Shown here piece after piece: positions 1 to 7,985 of a stretch of 48,719 nucleotides of DNA. Below the pieces are notes generated by a model. It was not told where the DNA came from. It worked only from the letters and a program-made list of their open reading frames with translations, and searched no databases. Made by a program: the position numbers and the translations under genes. Each line of letters begins with the position of its first letter. The stretch's first letter is position 1. Source of the DNA: a virus; IMG/VR virus record IMGVR_UViG_3300025117_000094, positions 1-48,719 of that record; one strand, given 5' to 3'.

Positions 1-1
1 G

Positions 2-1762
2 ATTAAAGGAGGACAAGTAGTTGCTCACAGTGTAATAATTGGAGATATACCGGAGGTTACTGGTTGGATAATTGATAAAACAGGATTAGTTTCATATAGT
101 AGTTCATTAGAAGTACACGCATTTGCATTAAGTACTAAATCTTGGCAAGGAGGTACTCTTGGAACAGGAGACGCAGTTATTGGAAGATATATAGCAGGAG
201 AGGGAGGAATATGGTATGATCATAGTGAAGGACAGTGTTTTATAAGAGGAAATCTTTCAGTTGAAAGTTTTGCTGCTATACCATCAGACTCAATACAATA
301 TTTATATATTTCTTTTGATGAAAATTCAGGTGCTAGATGTCTTGATGGATCTCAAAGTAAGTATGATTTTGTAGATTGTTCTTCTGCTCCTCTTTCTAGA
401 GACGCCAATGGTATAGTAGGATATTGGTTGAATTGTGGAGGATCTGGTGGAGTAAAATCAGAAAACGAAGCATCTGTAAATCTGAATATCACAACTCAGA
501 ATTTTATGTTTAGTTTTTGGATTAATACAACAGCATTAGATGAGGATTATATTATTAGTAGAGGAAGATATGAAACATCTCTTGCATACGGTTGGGGTAT
601 TTATTATAGTGGTGTTACTAAAAAATTAACATTTTATGGAAACAAAGGCGGTGGAGCAACACCAGCAATATATACATCTACCACAGCATTATCAAATTCT
701 ACTAATTATCATTGTTGTTTTGTACGAAATGGAACAAGCTGGGCATGGTATATAAATGGTGTAGAAGCCGGATCTGGAACAAATTTTATAAATCTTCTTT
801 CAAACACCAATGTGCAAACTATTATCGGAGCACGTAATAATGCTGGAGCTTCTGCATTTTTAGGCAAAATAGATGAAATGCGTATTTATAAGGATGCTAC
901 TTATCAATTTAGTGATGCTAATGTTAAAAGTTTGTATACAAATCCTTCTGGAAATAAAGGTGGAGTTACTATATCTGGAAGTCTTATTGTTGGAGATTTA
1001 GCAACATCTACTGGGTTTTTAATCGACAAAACTGGATTTTGGACTTATTTGACAGTAGGGGCTGATTTATTTACTTTACATGCTTTTAGTCTGTCAATAT
1101 CTTCAATTTACTGGCAAGTAAATACTAATACTGTAGCAACTCCTATTAATCCTTCTTTTGTTTTAGATATTGGAGATATTGTATTAGGTGGGTATAACTA
1201 TAAAGTTCCTAGTACTACTATTCTATATGGGGGTATTTTTTGGGATCAAAGTGAGAAAATTTTAACCATAAGGGGAGATTTAGTTACTGGATCTAATGTA
1301 CCTGTAGGAGAAGATTTAATTATTTATGGAGATTTAAAATGTTATAATGGAAACGATGTTTTCTTTTATGATGGGGCTCCTGGAAATCAAGTAGCAGGAG
1401 TGGGTAGTGGCTATTTACCTGGATGGACAGATCAGGGGTTGGTATTAGCAACAGGAAATAATACCTACCCAATATTTTTAGTTCCTGGTGCCGGAAGTGG
1501 TGGGCTAGTAGTAATAGATTGCGGTTATAGTGCAACAAATGCAACCTATACATCAATCATCTCTCCGTCAGGAAACGCAAATGGTACTTATGGAGCATTC
1601 ATAGGTTCACCGAGTTTTCAATTTGGTGGACTATATGTAAAAAGAGGACTCTATACTAGAATAGGAACATCAAGCGACAAGTTTCTATTAAGAACTTATA
1701 CAACAGGTAATGTATATATAGATACTTATAGATGCTATATTGAGGAGGGTAATGGGACATAA
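2..1762 (+). CDS. Tail fibre / receptor-binding protein with LamG-like domain (5' partial)
   Basis: The frame is open from the second base with no start, so the N-terminus lies outside the window; 586 residues are visible. Roughly residues 165-315 look like a LamG/concanavalin jellyroll (strand-rich, with WYINGVEAG and the closing GKIDEMRIYKDA motif), a fold commonly used by tail fibres to bind sugars. It is flanked by an internal duplication: GDIPEVTGWIIDKTGL at residue 14 recurs as GDLATSTGFLIDKTGF at residue 331, and GGIWYDHSEG recurs as GGIFWDQSEK near residue 410. The gene ends with TAATG shared with the next start, so the two are translated together. A virion adhesin is inferred from domain and position next to lysis genes. 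Confidence 0.75.
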   Translation: MKGGQVVAHSVIIGDIPEVTGWIIDKTGLVSYSSSLEVHAFALSTKSWQGGTLGTGDAVIGRYIAGEGGIWYDHSEGQCFIRGNLSVESFAAIPSDSIQYLYISFDENSGARCLDGSQSKYDFVDCSSAPLSRDANGIVGYWLNCGGSGGVKSENEASVNLNITTQNFMFSFWINTTALDEDYIISRGRYETSLAYGWGIYYSGVTKKLTFYGNKGGGATPAIYTSTTALSNSTNYHCCFVRNGTSWAWYINGVEAGSGTNFINLLSNTNVQTIIGARNNAGASAFLGKIDEMRIYKDATYQFSDANVKSLYTNPSGNKGGVTISGSLIVGDLATSTGFLIDKTGFWTYLTVGADLFTLHAFSLSISSIYWQVNTNTVATPINPSFVLDIGDIVLGGYNYKVPSTTILYGGIFWDQSEKILTIRGDLVTGSNVPVGEDLIIYGDLKCYNGNDVFFYDGAPGNQVAGVGSGYLPGWTDQGLVLATGNNTYPIFLVPGAGSGGLVVIDCGYSATNATYTSIISPSGNANGTYGAFIGSPSFQFGGLYVKRGLYTRIGTSSDKFLLRTYTTGNVYIDTYRCYIEEGNGT

Positions 1763-2142
1763 TGATAGAAAAATCCGACTATAGAATAGTAAAAATAGTA
1801 ATAGACTTTAATAATCATTCAATAGAGGTTATTACAGAATATGATTTAATAGAAAATGGAGAAGTACTATCTACTATAAGAGACAGTGGATATATTAGAA
1901 GAAAACTAGACAAACAATTGTTTGAAAACGATCTTAAATCTTTATTTCCTAATATTGAAAATATTGATATTCTTGATTTGATTGCAGTCCAAACAAAAAA
2001 AGTATATCCAGATATGAAAAATAAAGTAAGATTTGGTCAGGCCAGTTTTTCTAATATATTATCATCTTTAAATTCTAGATCAGAGATAGTTATAGAAGAA
2101 ACAAAGAATACAAAAGGATTTATGAAAGGAGATACTGAATGA
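1762..2142 (+). CDS. Hypothetical protein in tail/lysis cluster
   Basis: A 126-residue soluble, mixed alpha/beta protein with no motif I recognise. Its ATG shares a base with the stop of the tail protein and its own end overlaps the next start (ATGA), so it belongs to one translationally coupled set with its neighbours. Position suggests a role in tail assembly or as a fibre chaperone, but nothing in the residues proves that. Confidence 0.75.
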   Translation: MIEKSDYRIVKIVIDFNNHSIEVITEYDLIENGEVLSTIRDSGYIRRKLDKQLFENDLKSLFPNIENIDILDLIAVQTKKVYPDMKNKVRFGQASFSNILSSLNSRSEIVIEETKNTKGFMKGDTE

Positions 2143-2579
2143 GTAATATTAAAATTACATTAGGCAAGATAGAAACTATTTTACAAACAAATGATGCCTT
2201 AAAGAGAGTATCAGAGTTGCAAAAGAAAAGCTTACCAGCTAAACTCAGATATTGGTTTAATAAAGGATTGGATATTATAGTCTCAGAGAAAAATAAAATA
2301 AATGAAGTTAAGAATGAATTATTTGAACAATATGGAGACAAAGACGAAAAAGGAAAATTAATAAAAACAGATATTGGAAATGATAAGTTTATTCCAAAAT
2401 TATCAAATGAAAATTTAATTAAAGTTCAAAATGAAATTAATTCTCTTTTATCAGATACTATAGATCTTGGATTTAAAAAAATAGTTATTGACTCTAATAA
2501 ATTACCAGATCTTGATGGATTTGAAATGGAGATACTTTCTATGTTTTATATGGATTCAGAAGACACTATTAGTGAGTAA
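2139..2579 (+). CDS. Hypothetical helical protein, possibly DUF1617-like
   Basis: A 146-residue protein starting in an ATGA overlap. The layout (N-terminal ITLGKIETILQ segment, a LPAKLRYWFNKGLD helix, an acidic KNELFEQYGDKDEKGK stretch, then a C-terminal strand-loop ending in LDGFEMEILSMFY) resembles the small phage tail-region family DUF1617, whose function is unknown. I make that comparison from memory with low certainty. No transmembrane or signal segment. Confidence 0.65.
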   Translation: MSNIKITLGKIETILQTNDALKRVSELQKKSLPAKLRYWFNKGLDIIVSEKNKINEVKNELFEQYGDKDEKGKLIKTDIGNDKFIPKLSNENLIKVQNEINSLLSDTIDLGFKKIVIDSNKLPDLDGFEMEILSMFYMDSEDTISE

Positions 2580-2605
2580 CAAACACATAGGACGATAATT
2601 AATAT

Positions 2606-3013
2606 ATGGATGAGATTGTATTTTTAGCTTTAGTAATCTGGAGAGAATCCAGAGGGGAGAGCAGACTGGCACAAGAAGCTGTTGCCATGTCTGTTATAAA
2701 TAGAGTACAAAAACCTAAGTGGTGGGGAAATGATATACTAAGTGTTATATTTAAGAAATGGCAATACTCTAGTTTGACTGATCCAAAAGATAGACAACTT
2801 ACAATTTGGCCTAGTAAGAATTTACAATCATGGAAGTTGGCACTAGATATAGCTGAAAATACAATTAAAGGTAATATATTACATCCAGCACCAAACTCAG
2901 ATAGTTATCATGATAAAAGCATAAAGAGGCCATATTGGGCAACTGATGAAAACTTTGTTAAGCAAATAGACAGTTTGTATTTCTATAATGTAGATAATGA
3001 CTATGAATTATAA
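2606..3013 (+). CDS. SleB-like cell-wall hydrolase (endolysin candidate)
   Basis: A 135-residue protein matching the SleB/Hydrolase_2 cell-wall hydrolase fold: an N-terminal LALVIWRESRGES helix with the probable catalytic glutamate E14, followed by AQEAVAMSVINRVQKPKWWG and a C-terminal part with two tryptophans and the ATDENFVKQI region. Family members cleave peptidoglycan glycan strands. It has no signal peptide, so release would need a holin or another exporter; none is certain in the window. Next to the tail genes and just upstream of another structural gene, it could be either the lysis endolysin or a virion-associated hydrolase. Confidence 0.8.
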   Translation: MDEIVFLALVIWRESRGESRLAQEAVAMSVINRVQKPKWWGNDILSVIFKKWQYSSLTDPKDRQLTIWPSKNLQSWKLALDIAENTIKGNILHPAPNSDSYHDKSIKRPYWATDENFVKQIDSLYFYNVDNDYEL

Positions 3014-3022
3014 GGAGTAGCA

Positions 3023-3652
3023 ATGGGAGTATATTCAAGTGGATCTGTAAATATAGAGGTTAATAGTGCCACAGTCATAGGTAATAGCACTCTTTTCAGT
3101 ACCTATGTAGCTGCTGGTGATATATTCCACTTGAATAGTGAAGCTACGTTCTATACAATTGGAACTGTAAATTCTGCTACAAACTTAACATTATCTGCTG
3201 CATATGCCAATTCTGGATATTCTAGTGGGACAGCACTAAACTCCAAGAACTATCAAATTGTATCAGACTTTACTACTTATTATAATATTCCAGAAATGGA
3301 TCTGAATGATAAGAATTTTCAGCATATATACACTAAAGGAATGCAGACAATTGATACTGCTATTTTTAAGAAAAATTCAAGAACTGTTTCTGCAAACTAT
3401 ACTGCATCTGGAAATGACCAAACTATTGTAGCTAATGCCAGCTTAAACATTACAATGCCAGCAGCCAGTAGCTCTAGCAAAGGGGTAATGTTAAGAATTG
3501 TTAGTAATACAGCTAGTGCTGTTGGTGCGGTGTGTACTGGAAGTGTTAAGATGGCAGCTAATGGAGCCACATTTGCAGCTACTTATATTAGAACTAGATA
3601 TAACACTCTTACATTTGAGATAGCAACAACCAATCTCTGGATAAAGATATGA
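3023..3652 (+). CDS. Virion structural protein, beta-rich (tail/appendage)
   Basis: A 209-residue Ser/Thr/Ala/Asn-rich protein, strongly beta-strand in pattern. The opening (GSVNIEVNSATVIGNSTLFS, then AAGDIFHL) is the short beta-sandwich seen at the start of many phage structural proteins, followed by FTTYYNIPEMDLNDKN, a helix, and a second beta domain with TMPAASSSSKG and LTFEIATTNLWI. A good ribosome site (AAGGAG) precedes the ATG. Function as a tail appendage or fibre component is inferred from composition and neighbours. Confidence 0.65.
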   Translation: MGVYSSGSVNIEVNSATVIGNSTLFSTYVAAGDIFHLNSEATFYTIGTVNSATNLTLSAAYANSGYSSGTALNSKNYQIVSDFTTYYNIPEMDLNDKNFQHIYTKGMQTIDTAIFKKNSRTVSANYTASGNDQTIVANASLNITMPAASSSSKGVMLRIVSNTASAVGAVCTGSVKMAANGATFAATYIRTRYNTLTFEIATTNLWIKI

Positions 3653-3658
3653 TGCTAA

Positions 3659-3892
3659 ATGGAAAAAGAATTAGAAATGGAGTTGCGAGATGTTCTAATT
3701 AACAAATTGATTGAGGTAAGAAGAAAATTTTTATATTTACGACGTATACGTGAGAACGAGGATACCTTTAGATTGGAGACAGATACAGGAATTTTTCTTT
3801 GTGAAAAATTATTAGAATTTATAGAAATGAATGTTAATGAAGACTGTATTTGTACAAAAGTTAAAACGTGTCCTAATAGAGTCAAGGAGTGA
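3659..3892 (+). CDS. Hypothetical small protein
   Basis: A 77-residue, charged, mostly helical protein with a Cys pair late in the chain (CICTKVKTC). It lies 4 bases after the preceding stop and its own stop falls inside the ribosome-binding region of the next gene. I do not recognise the family. The overlapping minus-strand frame in the same place is a shadow. Confidence 0.6.
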   Translation: MEKELEMELRDVLINKLIEVRRKFLYLRRIRENEDTFRLETDTGIFLCEKLLEFIEMNVNEDCICTKVKTCPNRVKE

Positions 3893-3897
3893 TTTAT

Positions 3898-4398
3898 GTG
3901 GATCTTAAATTACAGAAAGGAGACATATTCTGTGTATATACTCATAATATACTAGGACAACTCATAAATTTCTGTCAAAAGGTATGGCAGAAAGATAATA
4001 GATGCTCCTACTCTCATGCAGGTTTGATGGTTTCTCCTACTAATTCATTCGAAGCCTTATGGAAGGTTAAAGAACAAAACATATATGAAGCCTACGCTGG
4101 TAGTTACATTCTGATAGGAAGGCATGAGAAAATGAATGATGAATTATTTGAATTTGCATTTTCTCAAATAGAACATTATAGAAATAATTGGTATCCAGTT
4201 CATAGAATCTTCCTACAATTAATACCACCATTAGCTAAAACATCTTTTGGTTTTGTTGTATGCTCTGAATTAGTGGCTAAGTTCCTTTATAGAGCTTATA
4301 TACTTTCTTGGTGGAAAAGTATGAATCCTGCTGACTTAGAAGATATTATTCTATACAATAAAGGCTGGAGTGTAGTATTTGAAGGAAAATTAGAGTAA
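3898..4398 (+). CDS. Permuted papain-fold (YiiX/YebB-type NlpC/P60) peptidase or amidase
   Basis: A 166-residue protein with the circularly permuted NlpC/P60 order: the histidine comes first in CSYSHAGLMV and the cysteine last in FGFVVCSELVAKFL. Such enzymes cleave peptides, lipids or peptidoglycan stems. I start it at GTG 3898, eight bases after AAGGAG at 3884-3889, not at GTG 3889, which overlaps that ribosome site and the previous stop. Together with the SleB-like gene it forms a two-enzyme wall-attack set at the end of the rightward block. No signal peptide is present. Confidence 0.75.
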   Translation: MDLKLQKGDIFCVYTHNILGQLINFCQKVWQKDNRCSYSHAGLMVSPTNSFEALWKVKEQNIYEAYAGSYILIGRHEKMNDELFEFAFSQIEHYRNNWYPVHRIFLQLIPPLAKTSFGFVVCSELVAKFLYRAYILSWWKSMNPADLEDIILYNKGWSVVFEGKLE

Positions 4399-4404
4399 AA
4401 ATGA

Positions 4405-4488
4405 TACCGGCAGCAGAACTTGAATCTGCACGGAGATAACTCCATCTGTGTTTAAAACAGATATGTCTACCAATTCCATCATGCCGGT
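4405..4488 (-). tRNA. tRNA-Leu (anticodon UAA)
   Basis: Read on the minus strand, a complete cloverleaf is present: 7-bp acceptor stem ACCGGCA/TGCCGGT, D arm with GGAATTGGTAGA, anticodon stem TCTGT/ACAGA around loop TTTAAAC (anticodon TAA), a long class II variable arm with GGAG/CTCC, and T arm GCAGA-TTCAAGT-TCTGC, then discriminator A. The 3' CCA is not encoded. It reads codon UUA, which suits an AT-rich phage. It sits at the convergent junction between the plus-strand and minus-strand blocks. Confidence 0.95.
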
Positions 4489-4503
4489 ACATTTTTAATA
4501 TTA

Positions 4504-4764
4504 CTAATCCCCCAACAATTGTTCAGTATCGTCTACTTCTTCATATGCAATCTGAAATCCTGTCTTGGGAATATATCTAGACATACATCCAGTATCACTA
4601 TCTTTACATTCTGCCCACTTACTCATTTCAATACCAAAGCTACATTTATGACTAGTCTTTATCAATTTACATTTAGATCTACCAGTAGTAGAAGGGAATC
4701 TGCAATCGGTTTCATGTTCTCGAAACCAGCAAGGAGAGGAAACCACCACGATCTTTTTAGACAT
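4504..4764 (-). CDS. Hypothetical Cys-rich protein
   Basis: An 86-residue protein with seven cysteines spaced like two metal-binding pairs (SSPCWFREHETDC, SKCKLIKTSHKC, AECKDSDTGC). Start chosen at ATG 4764, ten bases after GGAGGA, rather than the TTG one codon upstream. The plus-strand frame over the same bases is a shadow. Last protein gene of the leftward block before the tRNA. Family not recognised. Confidence 0.65.
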   Translation of the reverse strand: MSKKIVVVSSPCWFREHETDCRFPSTTGRSKCKLIKTSHKCSFGIEMSKWAECKDSDTGCMSRYIPKTGFQIAYEEVDDTEQLLGD

Positions 4765-4945
4765 CAATTTCGTCCTCCAAAGTACTTATATAAATATAAT
4801 GAGTTATTTCCTTACAAAGTCTTACAAATTGACCATCCATTAATCTAAACTTTAATTCTGGATTATTTTTATAAGTAGGAGAATACGCCAATACTCTTTC
4901 ATCATAATTGGGCAATCCGTCTTTTTCAACACTAAGCCATCTCAT
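4757..4945 (-). CDS. DUF551-like small protein
   Basis: A 62-residue protein whose opening MRWLSVEKDGLPNYDERVLA has the W-x-S-V-x-x-x-LP...ERVL pattern of DUF551, a small family frequent in phages with no known role. RBS AAAGGA lies upstream of the ATG. It overlaps both neighbours by a few bases. Confidence 0.7.
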   Translation of the reverse strand: MRWLSVEKDGLPNYDERVLAYSPTYKNNPELKFRLMDGQFVRLCKEITHYIYISTLEDEIDV

Positions 4946-5183
4946 TTGATTTTTCCTTATTGTGTTGTTTTATTTTATTACCATATATTTTCTTCATCTT
5001 ACTACGACACTTACGACAGTAAATATCAAATCCGTTTCTACGATAAGGATCTTTGTGAAAATTTTCTGAATTGATTTCTAATAATTCATCACACCCAGTA
5101 CAAAATTTCCTATTTACAATATCCTCTAAATTTTCTGAAAGAGAAAGAGAAATAGAGGAAGAAGATCTAAAGTGCATTTTCAT
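4932..5183 (-). CDS. Small zinc-ribbon protein resembling the N-terminal module of the HNH endonucleases
   Basis: An 83-residue protein with KFCTGCDELLEINSENFHKD followed by IYCRKCRSKMKKIYGNK. The CxxC-(x)-F-x-K-(x)-G-(x)-CxxC layout is the one that opens the four full-length HNH proteins in this window (for example KICSKCNKELNIGEFSKD). Here the protein stops after a short Lys-rich tail, with no linker repeats and no HNH domain. It may be an independent small zinc protein or the remnant of a fifth HNH copy. Confidence 0.65.
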   Translation of the reverse strand: MKMHFRSSSSISLSLSENLEDIVNRKFCTGCDELLEINSENFHKDPYRRNGFDIYCRKCRSKMKKIYGNKIKQHNKEKSNEMA

Positions 5184-5185
5184 AG

Positions 5186-5968
5186 CTACACCCTGAAAGG
5201 TTCAATTTTTTGAGAATTCACAACACGTACATCGAAGCTCCAATTCCAATCATCTTTATTGTTTACGTCAAACCAAACCAAACCGAAATCGACGGTTTGG
5301 CTGCATTTGCGTCCTCCAAATTGTGTACCAACACCTTGCAACGCTGGTGTAGTCATACATAAATAATTAGGACCACCTATATAACAAAATGAATGTACGT
5401 GTGATCTGATGATAATATCCGATTTAGGTTGTGATTCTTTCATCTCGCTCCAGAGAATATTCCAAAGATACTCCTTCAACAGTGGAGTACCCTTACCGTG
5501 TGGAACAGTAGAATTTGAAATATGGTGTCGAAGATCAAAAATCAATCCTTCTATATCCACCCAAACATGATCTCCAATAAGATCTGCATTCAAGAGTTTA
5601 GCAATCATTACTTCATAGTCTGTTTCAACTCCAGTATGGTATGGAGTGCCTTTTGTAAGTATCGTGTGTTTTGGTTCAATAATAGATATTGCTGAAACAA
5701 CCATATCTATCTGTACATTTATATCGCTACTTATTAATTCTACTCCACCAGATCTCTCTCCCTTGCCGTCGATACAGTCGGAATTAATTATTAATGTATC
5801 TATAGGTTTGATAGCCGAAACCATTTTAGCATACTCACTCCAAAGTTCGCTTTGGATGAGATTATATTGCTGGTCTGGGTACATCCCTTGGTATTTAGGA
5901 TGAGTAAGCCCACTCCTATGCCCTGAATGAAGATCTGAAATTATTAACACTCTTCTCAAAATATCCAC
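5186..5968 (-). CDS. Calcineurin-like metallophosphoesterase
   Basis: A 260-residue protein with the metallophosphoesterase metal motifs in order: ISDLHSGH (D12, H14), INSDCIDGKG in place of the usual GDxxD, KGTPYHTG in place of GNHD, LRHHIS, and IIRSHVHSFCYIGG near the C-terminus. The GTPYH variant occurs in phage members of this superfamily. Substrate unknown; it is distinct from the SbcD-like nuclease at 22044-23084, which has the canonical motifs. Confidence 0.85.
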   Translation of the reverse strand: MDILRRVLIISDLHSGHRSGLTHPKYQGMYPDQQYNLIQSELWSEYAKMVSAIKPIDTLIINSDCIDGKGERSGGVELISSDINVQIDMVVSAISIIEPKHTILTKGTPYHTGVETDYEVMIAKLLNADLIGDHVWVDIEGLIFDLRHHISNSTVPHGKGTPLLKEYLWNILWSEMKESQPKSDIIIRSHVHSFCYIGGPNYLCMTTPALQGVGTQFGGRKCSQTVDFGLVWFDVNNKDDWNWSFDVRVVNSQKIEPFRV

Positions 5969-5995
5969 CTCTTCTAATATTTAATTGTATAATAT

Positions 5996-6784
5996 TTATT
6001 TACATTGCATATCATAATATGAACATCCTTCTAATGAATGTGCTTTTCTATTGCAATCTTCACAAAGTGTTACCCCAATATCCAAATCCAACGATTCAAG
6101 TGGATTCCAATGTATGCCCTCGACATGGTGAGCTACTAAATTATCTGTAGAACCACATTTAACACACTTATAATCGTCTCGTTCCAGTATCATCTTACGC
6201 CAATCTGCTTGAAGTTTTGGATCTCTGTCTGGTTCTTTGTTTTGTCTTTCTTCCCACTCTTTTGATCCCGGTTGAAAGTGTCTATAAGAATTAAATCCAT
6301 ATAATGGGCAAACACTCTTACAACTGTCTGAACAATATAATCTACATTCTCCTGGGTTTTTTCCATTTAAACAATTAATCCTATTTTTTACTTCTCTATT
6401 AGTAGGATAATAATATTCTTTGCAATATGTACATCTAACCATTAAATACCCATTTTCATCAGATATTGGATCTTCTTCTACAGTTAGTTGATTAAAATAA
6501 GTAGAATAAAGAGATTTAGATTTATTATATTCTTTTATATGCTCTTTGTTTCTCTCTTTATTATTTTCATAATATTCTTTTTTATATTTCTTTCCTCGTT
6601 CTTTTATTCTATCAAAATTGTTTTTACGATATTCTTGCCTACGTTCTTTTATTCTTTCTTTGTTGTTCTCATTATATTCTCTATCACAATCTTTACATGA
6701 TCGCTTTAATCCATCTTTAGTAGCTCTATTCCTACTAAACTTCTCAACTTCCAACTCTCTTTTACATTTCGAGCAAGTCTTCAT
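5996..6784 (-). CDS. HNH endonuclease, copy 1
   Basis: A 262-residue protein in four parts: an N-terminal zinc ribbon (TCSKCKREL...CKDCDREY), a Lys/Glu-rich linker of repeating Y/K-E-NNKER units, a central Cys module (VRCTYCKEYYYP... LYCSDSCKSVCPLYGF), and a C-terminal HNH nuclease (CVKCGSTDNLVAHHVEGIHW ... LCEDCNRKAHS). It is one of four paralogs here and has the shortest linker. Such enzymes are usually free-standing homing endonucleases. It overlaps the start side of the 6762 gene by 23 bases, so it is inserted without disrupting a frame. Confidence 0.9.
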   Translation of the reverse strand: MKTCSKCKRELEVEKFSRNRATKDGLKRSCKDCDREYNENNKERIKERRQEYRKNNFDRIKERGKKYKKEYYENNKERNKEHIKEYNKSKSLYSTYFNQLTVEEDPISDENGYLMVRCTYCKEYYYPTNREVKNRINCLNGKNPGECRLYCSDSCKSVCPLYGFNSYRHFQPGSKEWEERQNKEPDRDPKLQADWRKMILERDDYKCVKCGSTDNLVAHHVEGIHWNPLESLDLDIGVTLCEDCNRKAHSLEGCSYYDMQCK

Positions 6785-6944
6785 TTTCTACCACATACTC
6801 CTCAATTCCGTCTATTACCTCTTTCTCCACCATCTCTTTCTCTACATCTCTTCGATATGCTTTTTCGTTCACCCACACATGACCTGGTGGGGCTATCTCT
6901 CTTCGTATACGTTTGTAAGGATCTGTCTTTACTATCATTTCCAT
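6762..6944 (-). CDS. Hypothetical small protein
   Basis: A 60-residue charged protein; the N-terminal half is basic (DPYKRIRREIAPPGHVW, then KAYRR) and the C-terminal half strongly acidic, ending in an EEYVVENEDLL helix. Start taken at ATG 6944; GTG one codon earlier is possible. Small proteins with this PGHVWV-KAYRR layout are common in phages but have no known function. Confidence 0.6.
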   Translation of the reverse strand: MEMIVKTDPYKRIRREIAPPGHVWVNEKAYRRDVEKEMVEKEVIDGIEEYVVENEDLLEM

Positions 6945-6950
6945 CACATC

Positions 6951-7343
6951 CTATGGATAAGGGTCATCATAATTATCAGAATCGTCGAGTATGAAGCCAG
7001 CTACTCTATCCTTTTCTAATTCTAGAACATAGGCTATATCCCACATCTGGTTAAGAGTGAGATTTCCTTTCCTATCATAACCAGTACATTCAATTATTGG
7101 TCTACCTTCTTTTAATCGTACATCATAGAGTGAACACGAGGCATACACTACTGAAAATTCAGATTTTACATAACACATGTGTTTACAGGAAACACACATA
7201 CCAAATTCACGCTCTCTTAAAGAAGATTTATTGCTGACTGAATCATCCCATTCACTCTCAATAATCTTATATAGATCACAAGTAGCTGAACTCTTGATTG
7301 ATTCCTTTTCTTTATTACCTAACTCATTATATCTTTTAGCCAC
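6951..7343 (-). CDS. Hypothetical protein with Cys cluster
   Basis: A 130-residue protein with CVSCKHMCYVKSEF, then YASCSLYD and IIECTGYDRKGNLTL, a spacing that suggests one bound metal, and a C-terminal helical IAYVLELEKDRVAGF segment ending in an Asp-rich tail. The layout is one I have seen in other phage proteins, but no role is known to me. Confidence 0.65.
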   Translation of the reverse strand: MAKRYNELGNKEKESIKSSATCDLYKIIESEWDDSVSNKSSLREREFGMCVSCKHMCYVKSEFSVVYASCSLYDVRLKEGRPIIECTGYDRKGNLTLNQMWDIAYVLELEKDRVAGFILDDSDNYDDPYP

Positions 7344-7537
7344 GAATATTCCTCTCTTTTAGTTGGAATCTTAACTTCTTTAGCTAACTTCTTAATAAGT
7401 CCCTGCCAACCTTTTGAGCGTTTATGATCTTCTATTCTACCCTCTGCAATTGGGGTTTCATTAACATATACTTTATAATTATAGTTACCAATATCAACAT
7501 CACCAGATGAATCATTATGGAATGTTAGAATCAGCAT
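7319..7537 (-). CDS. Hypothetical phage small protein
   Basis: A 72-residue protein with LTFHNDSSGDVDIGNYNYKV, then EGRIEDHKRSKGWQGLIKKL, a pattern seen in small phage proteins of unknown role (a short beta domain followed by a helix). ATG 7537 follows GAGGT. The start coincides almost exactly with the transcription start predicted from the weak sigma-54-like site at 7548-7563. Confidence 0.7.
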   Translation of the reverse strand: MLILTFHNDSSGDVDIGNYNYKVYVNETPIAEGRIEDHKRSKGWQGLIKKLAKEVKIPTKREEYSWLKDIMS

Positions 7538-7757
7538 CTTTTACCTCTGCAAGTTCTGTGCCGCAATATGGACAATATTTAAATATTTTAATATTAAAAT
7601 CCTCCAAAAGATCGAAGAATATAGTCAATTTATCTTCCAGCCACATAACATAATCATCGTTGGCATATGTAAACGTTCTGCTTGGATGTTGTGGATCATC
7701 AACTTCATGAGAGTTGTCCTTGCCCGTTTCATTTAAATAAACATCACTCCATTCCAT
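7515..7757 (-). CDS. Small zinc-ribbon protein
   Basis: An 80-residue acidic protein ending in a CPYCGTELAE zinc ribbon half-site, preceded by a VMWLEDKLTIFFDLL helix. ATG 7757 is preceded by GGAG at good spacing, about 32 bases downstream of the start predicted for the perfect sigma-54 site at 7800-7815. It overlaps the next gene by 23 bases. Confidence 0.7.
   Translation of the reverse strand: MEWSDVYLNETGKDNSHEVDDPQHPSRTFTYANDDYVMWLEDKLTIFFDLLEDFNIKIFKYCPYCGTELAEVKDADSNIP
7548..7563 (-). promoter_or_regulatory. Sigma-54-like site, 10/12 match
   Basis: Minus strand CGGCACAGAACTTGCA; consensus TGGCACG-N4-TTGCA with two mismatches. It lies in the C-terminal codons of the upstream zinc-ribbon gene. 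The start predicted from the -12 base falls on the first base of the 72-residue gene, so a normal leader is missing. Supported mainly by the company of better sites in the window. Confidence 0.35.
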
Positions 7758-7772
7758 TTTCTTACTCCTGTA

Positions 7773-7793
7773 AAGTAACAGAAAGTGTTACTT
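7773..7793. repeat. 8-bp inverted repeat over a predicted sigma-54 start site
   Basis: AAGTAACA and TGTTACTT flank a 5-base centre (GAAAG). It spans about -4 to +17 relative to the start predicted from the promoter at 7800-7815. It could be an operator or a 5' RNA hairpin. Confidence 0.6.
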
Positions 7794-7970
7794 ATCTCCT
7801 GCAATCTTCGTGCCACAATCACATTTAGCACTTGTCTTATTATGATATTCCTGAATATAAATTTCTGCCAATTCATGCAACTGCTTACTGATTGTCTGAA
7901 GACCAACAACAAGATTATACTCATCAGTATATTTAGTATTAGGAACAAAGGGTTTAGTTATTTTTAACAT
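7788..7970 (-). CDS. Hypothetical small protein with CxC tail
   Basis: A 60-residue protein, helical in the middle (LQTISKQLHELAEIYIQEYH) and ending KCDCGTKIAGDK. RBS AAGGAG is well placed before ATG 7970. The codons for CGTKIAG also form the perfect sigma-54 site, so the C-terminus may be shaped by the promoter. A second, overlapping minus-strand frame (7733-7948) is rejected as a shadow. Confidence 0.65.
   Translation of the reverse strand: MLKITKPFVPNTKYTDEYNLVVGLQTISKQLHELAEIYIQEYHNKTSAKCDCGTKIAGDK
7800..7815 (-). promoter_or_regulatory. Sigma-54 promoter, perfect 12/12 match
   Basis: Minus strand TGGCACGAAGATTGCA matches TGGCACG-N4-TTGCA at every fixed base and with exact spacing. The predicted start near 7789 gives a 32-base leader to ATG 7757 with a ribosome site (CAGGAG) in it, the most conventional promoter geometry of the set. 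It overlaps the last codons of the 60-residue gene upstream. It could drive the leftward genes from 7757 towards 4504. Confidence 0.75.
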
Positions 7971-7985
7971 TTGTATGTCTCCTTC

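Noticed and set aside
7733-7948. 71-residue minus-strand frame overlapping the 60-residue gene
   Set aside because: No ribosome site, no useful composition, and the 7788-7970 frame has both a start signal and a CxC motif.
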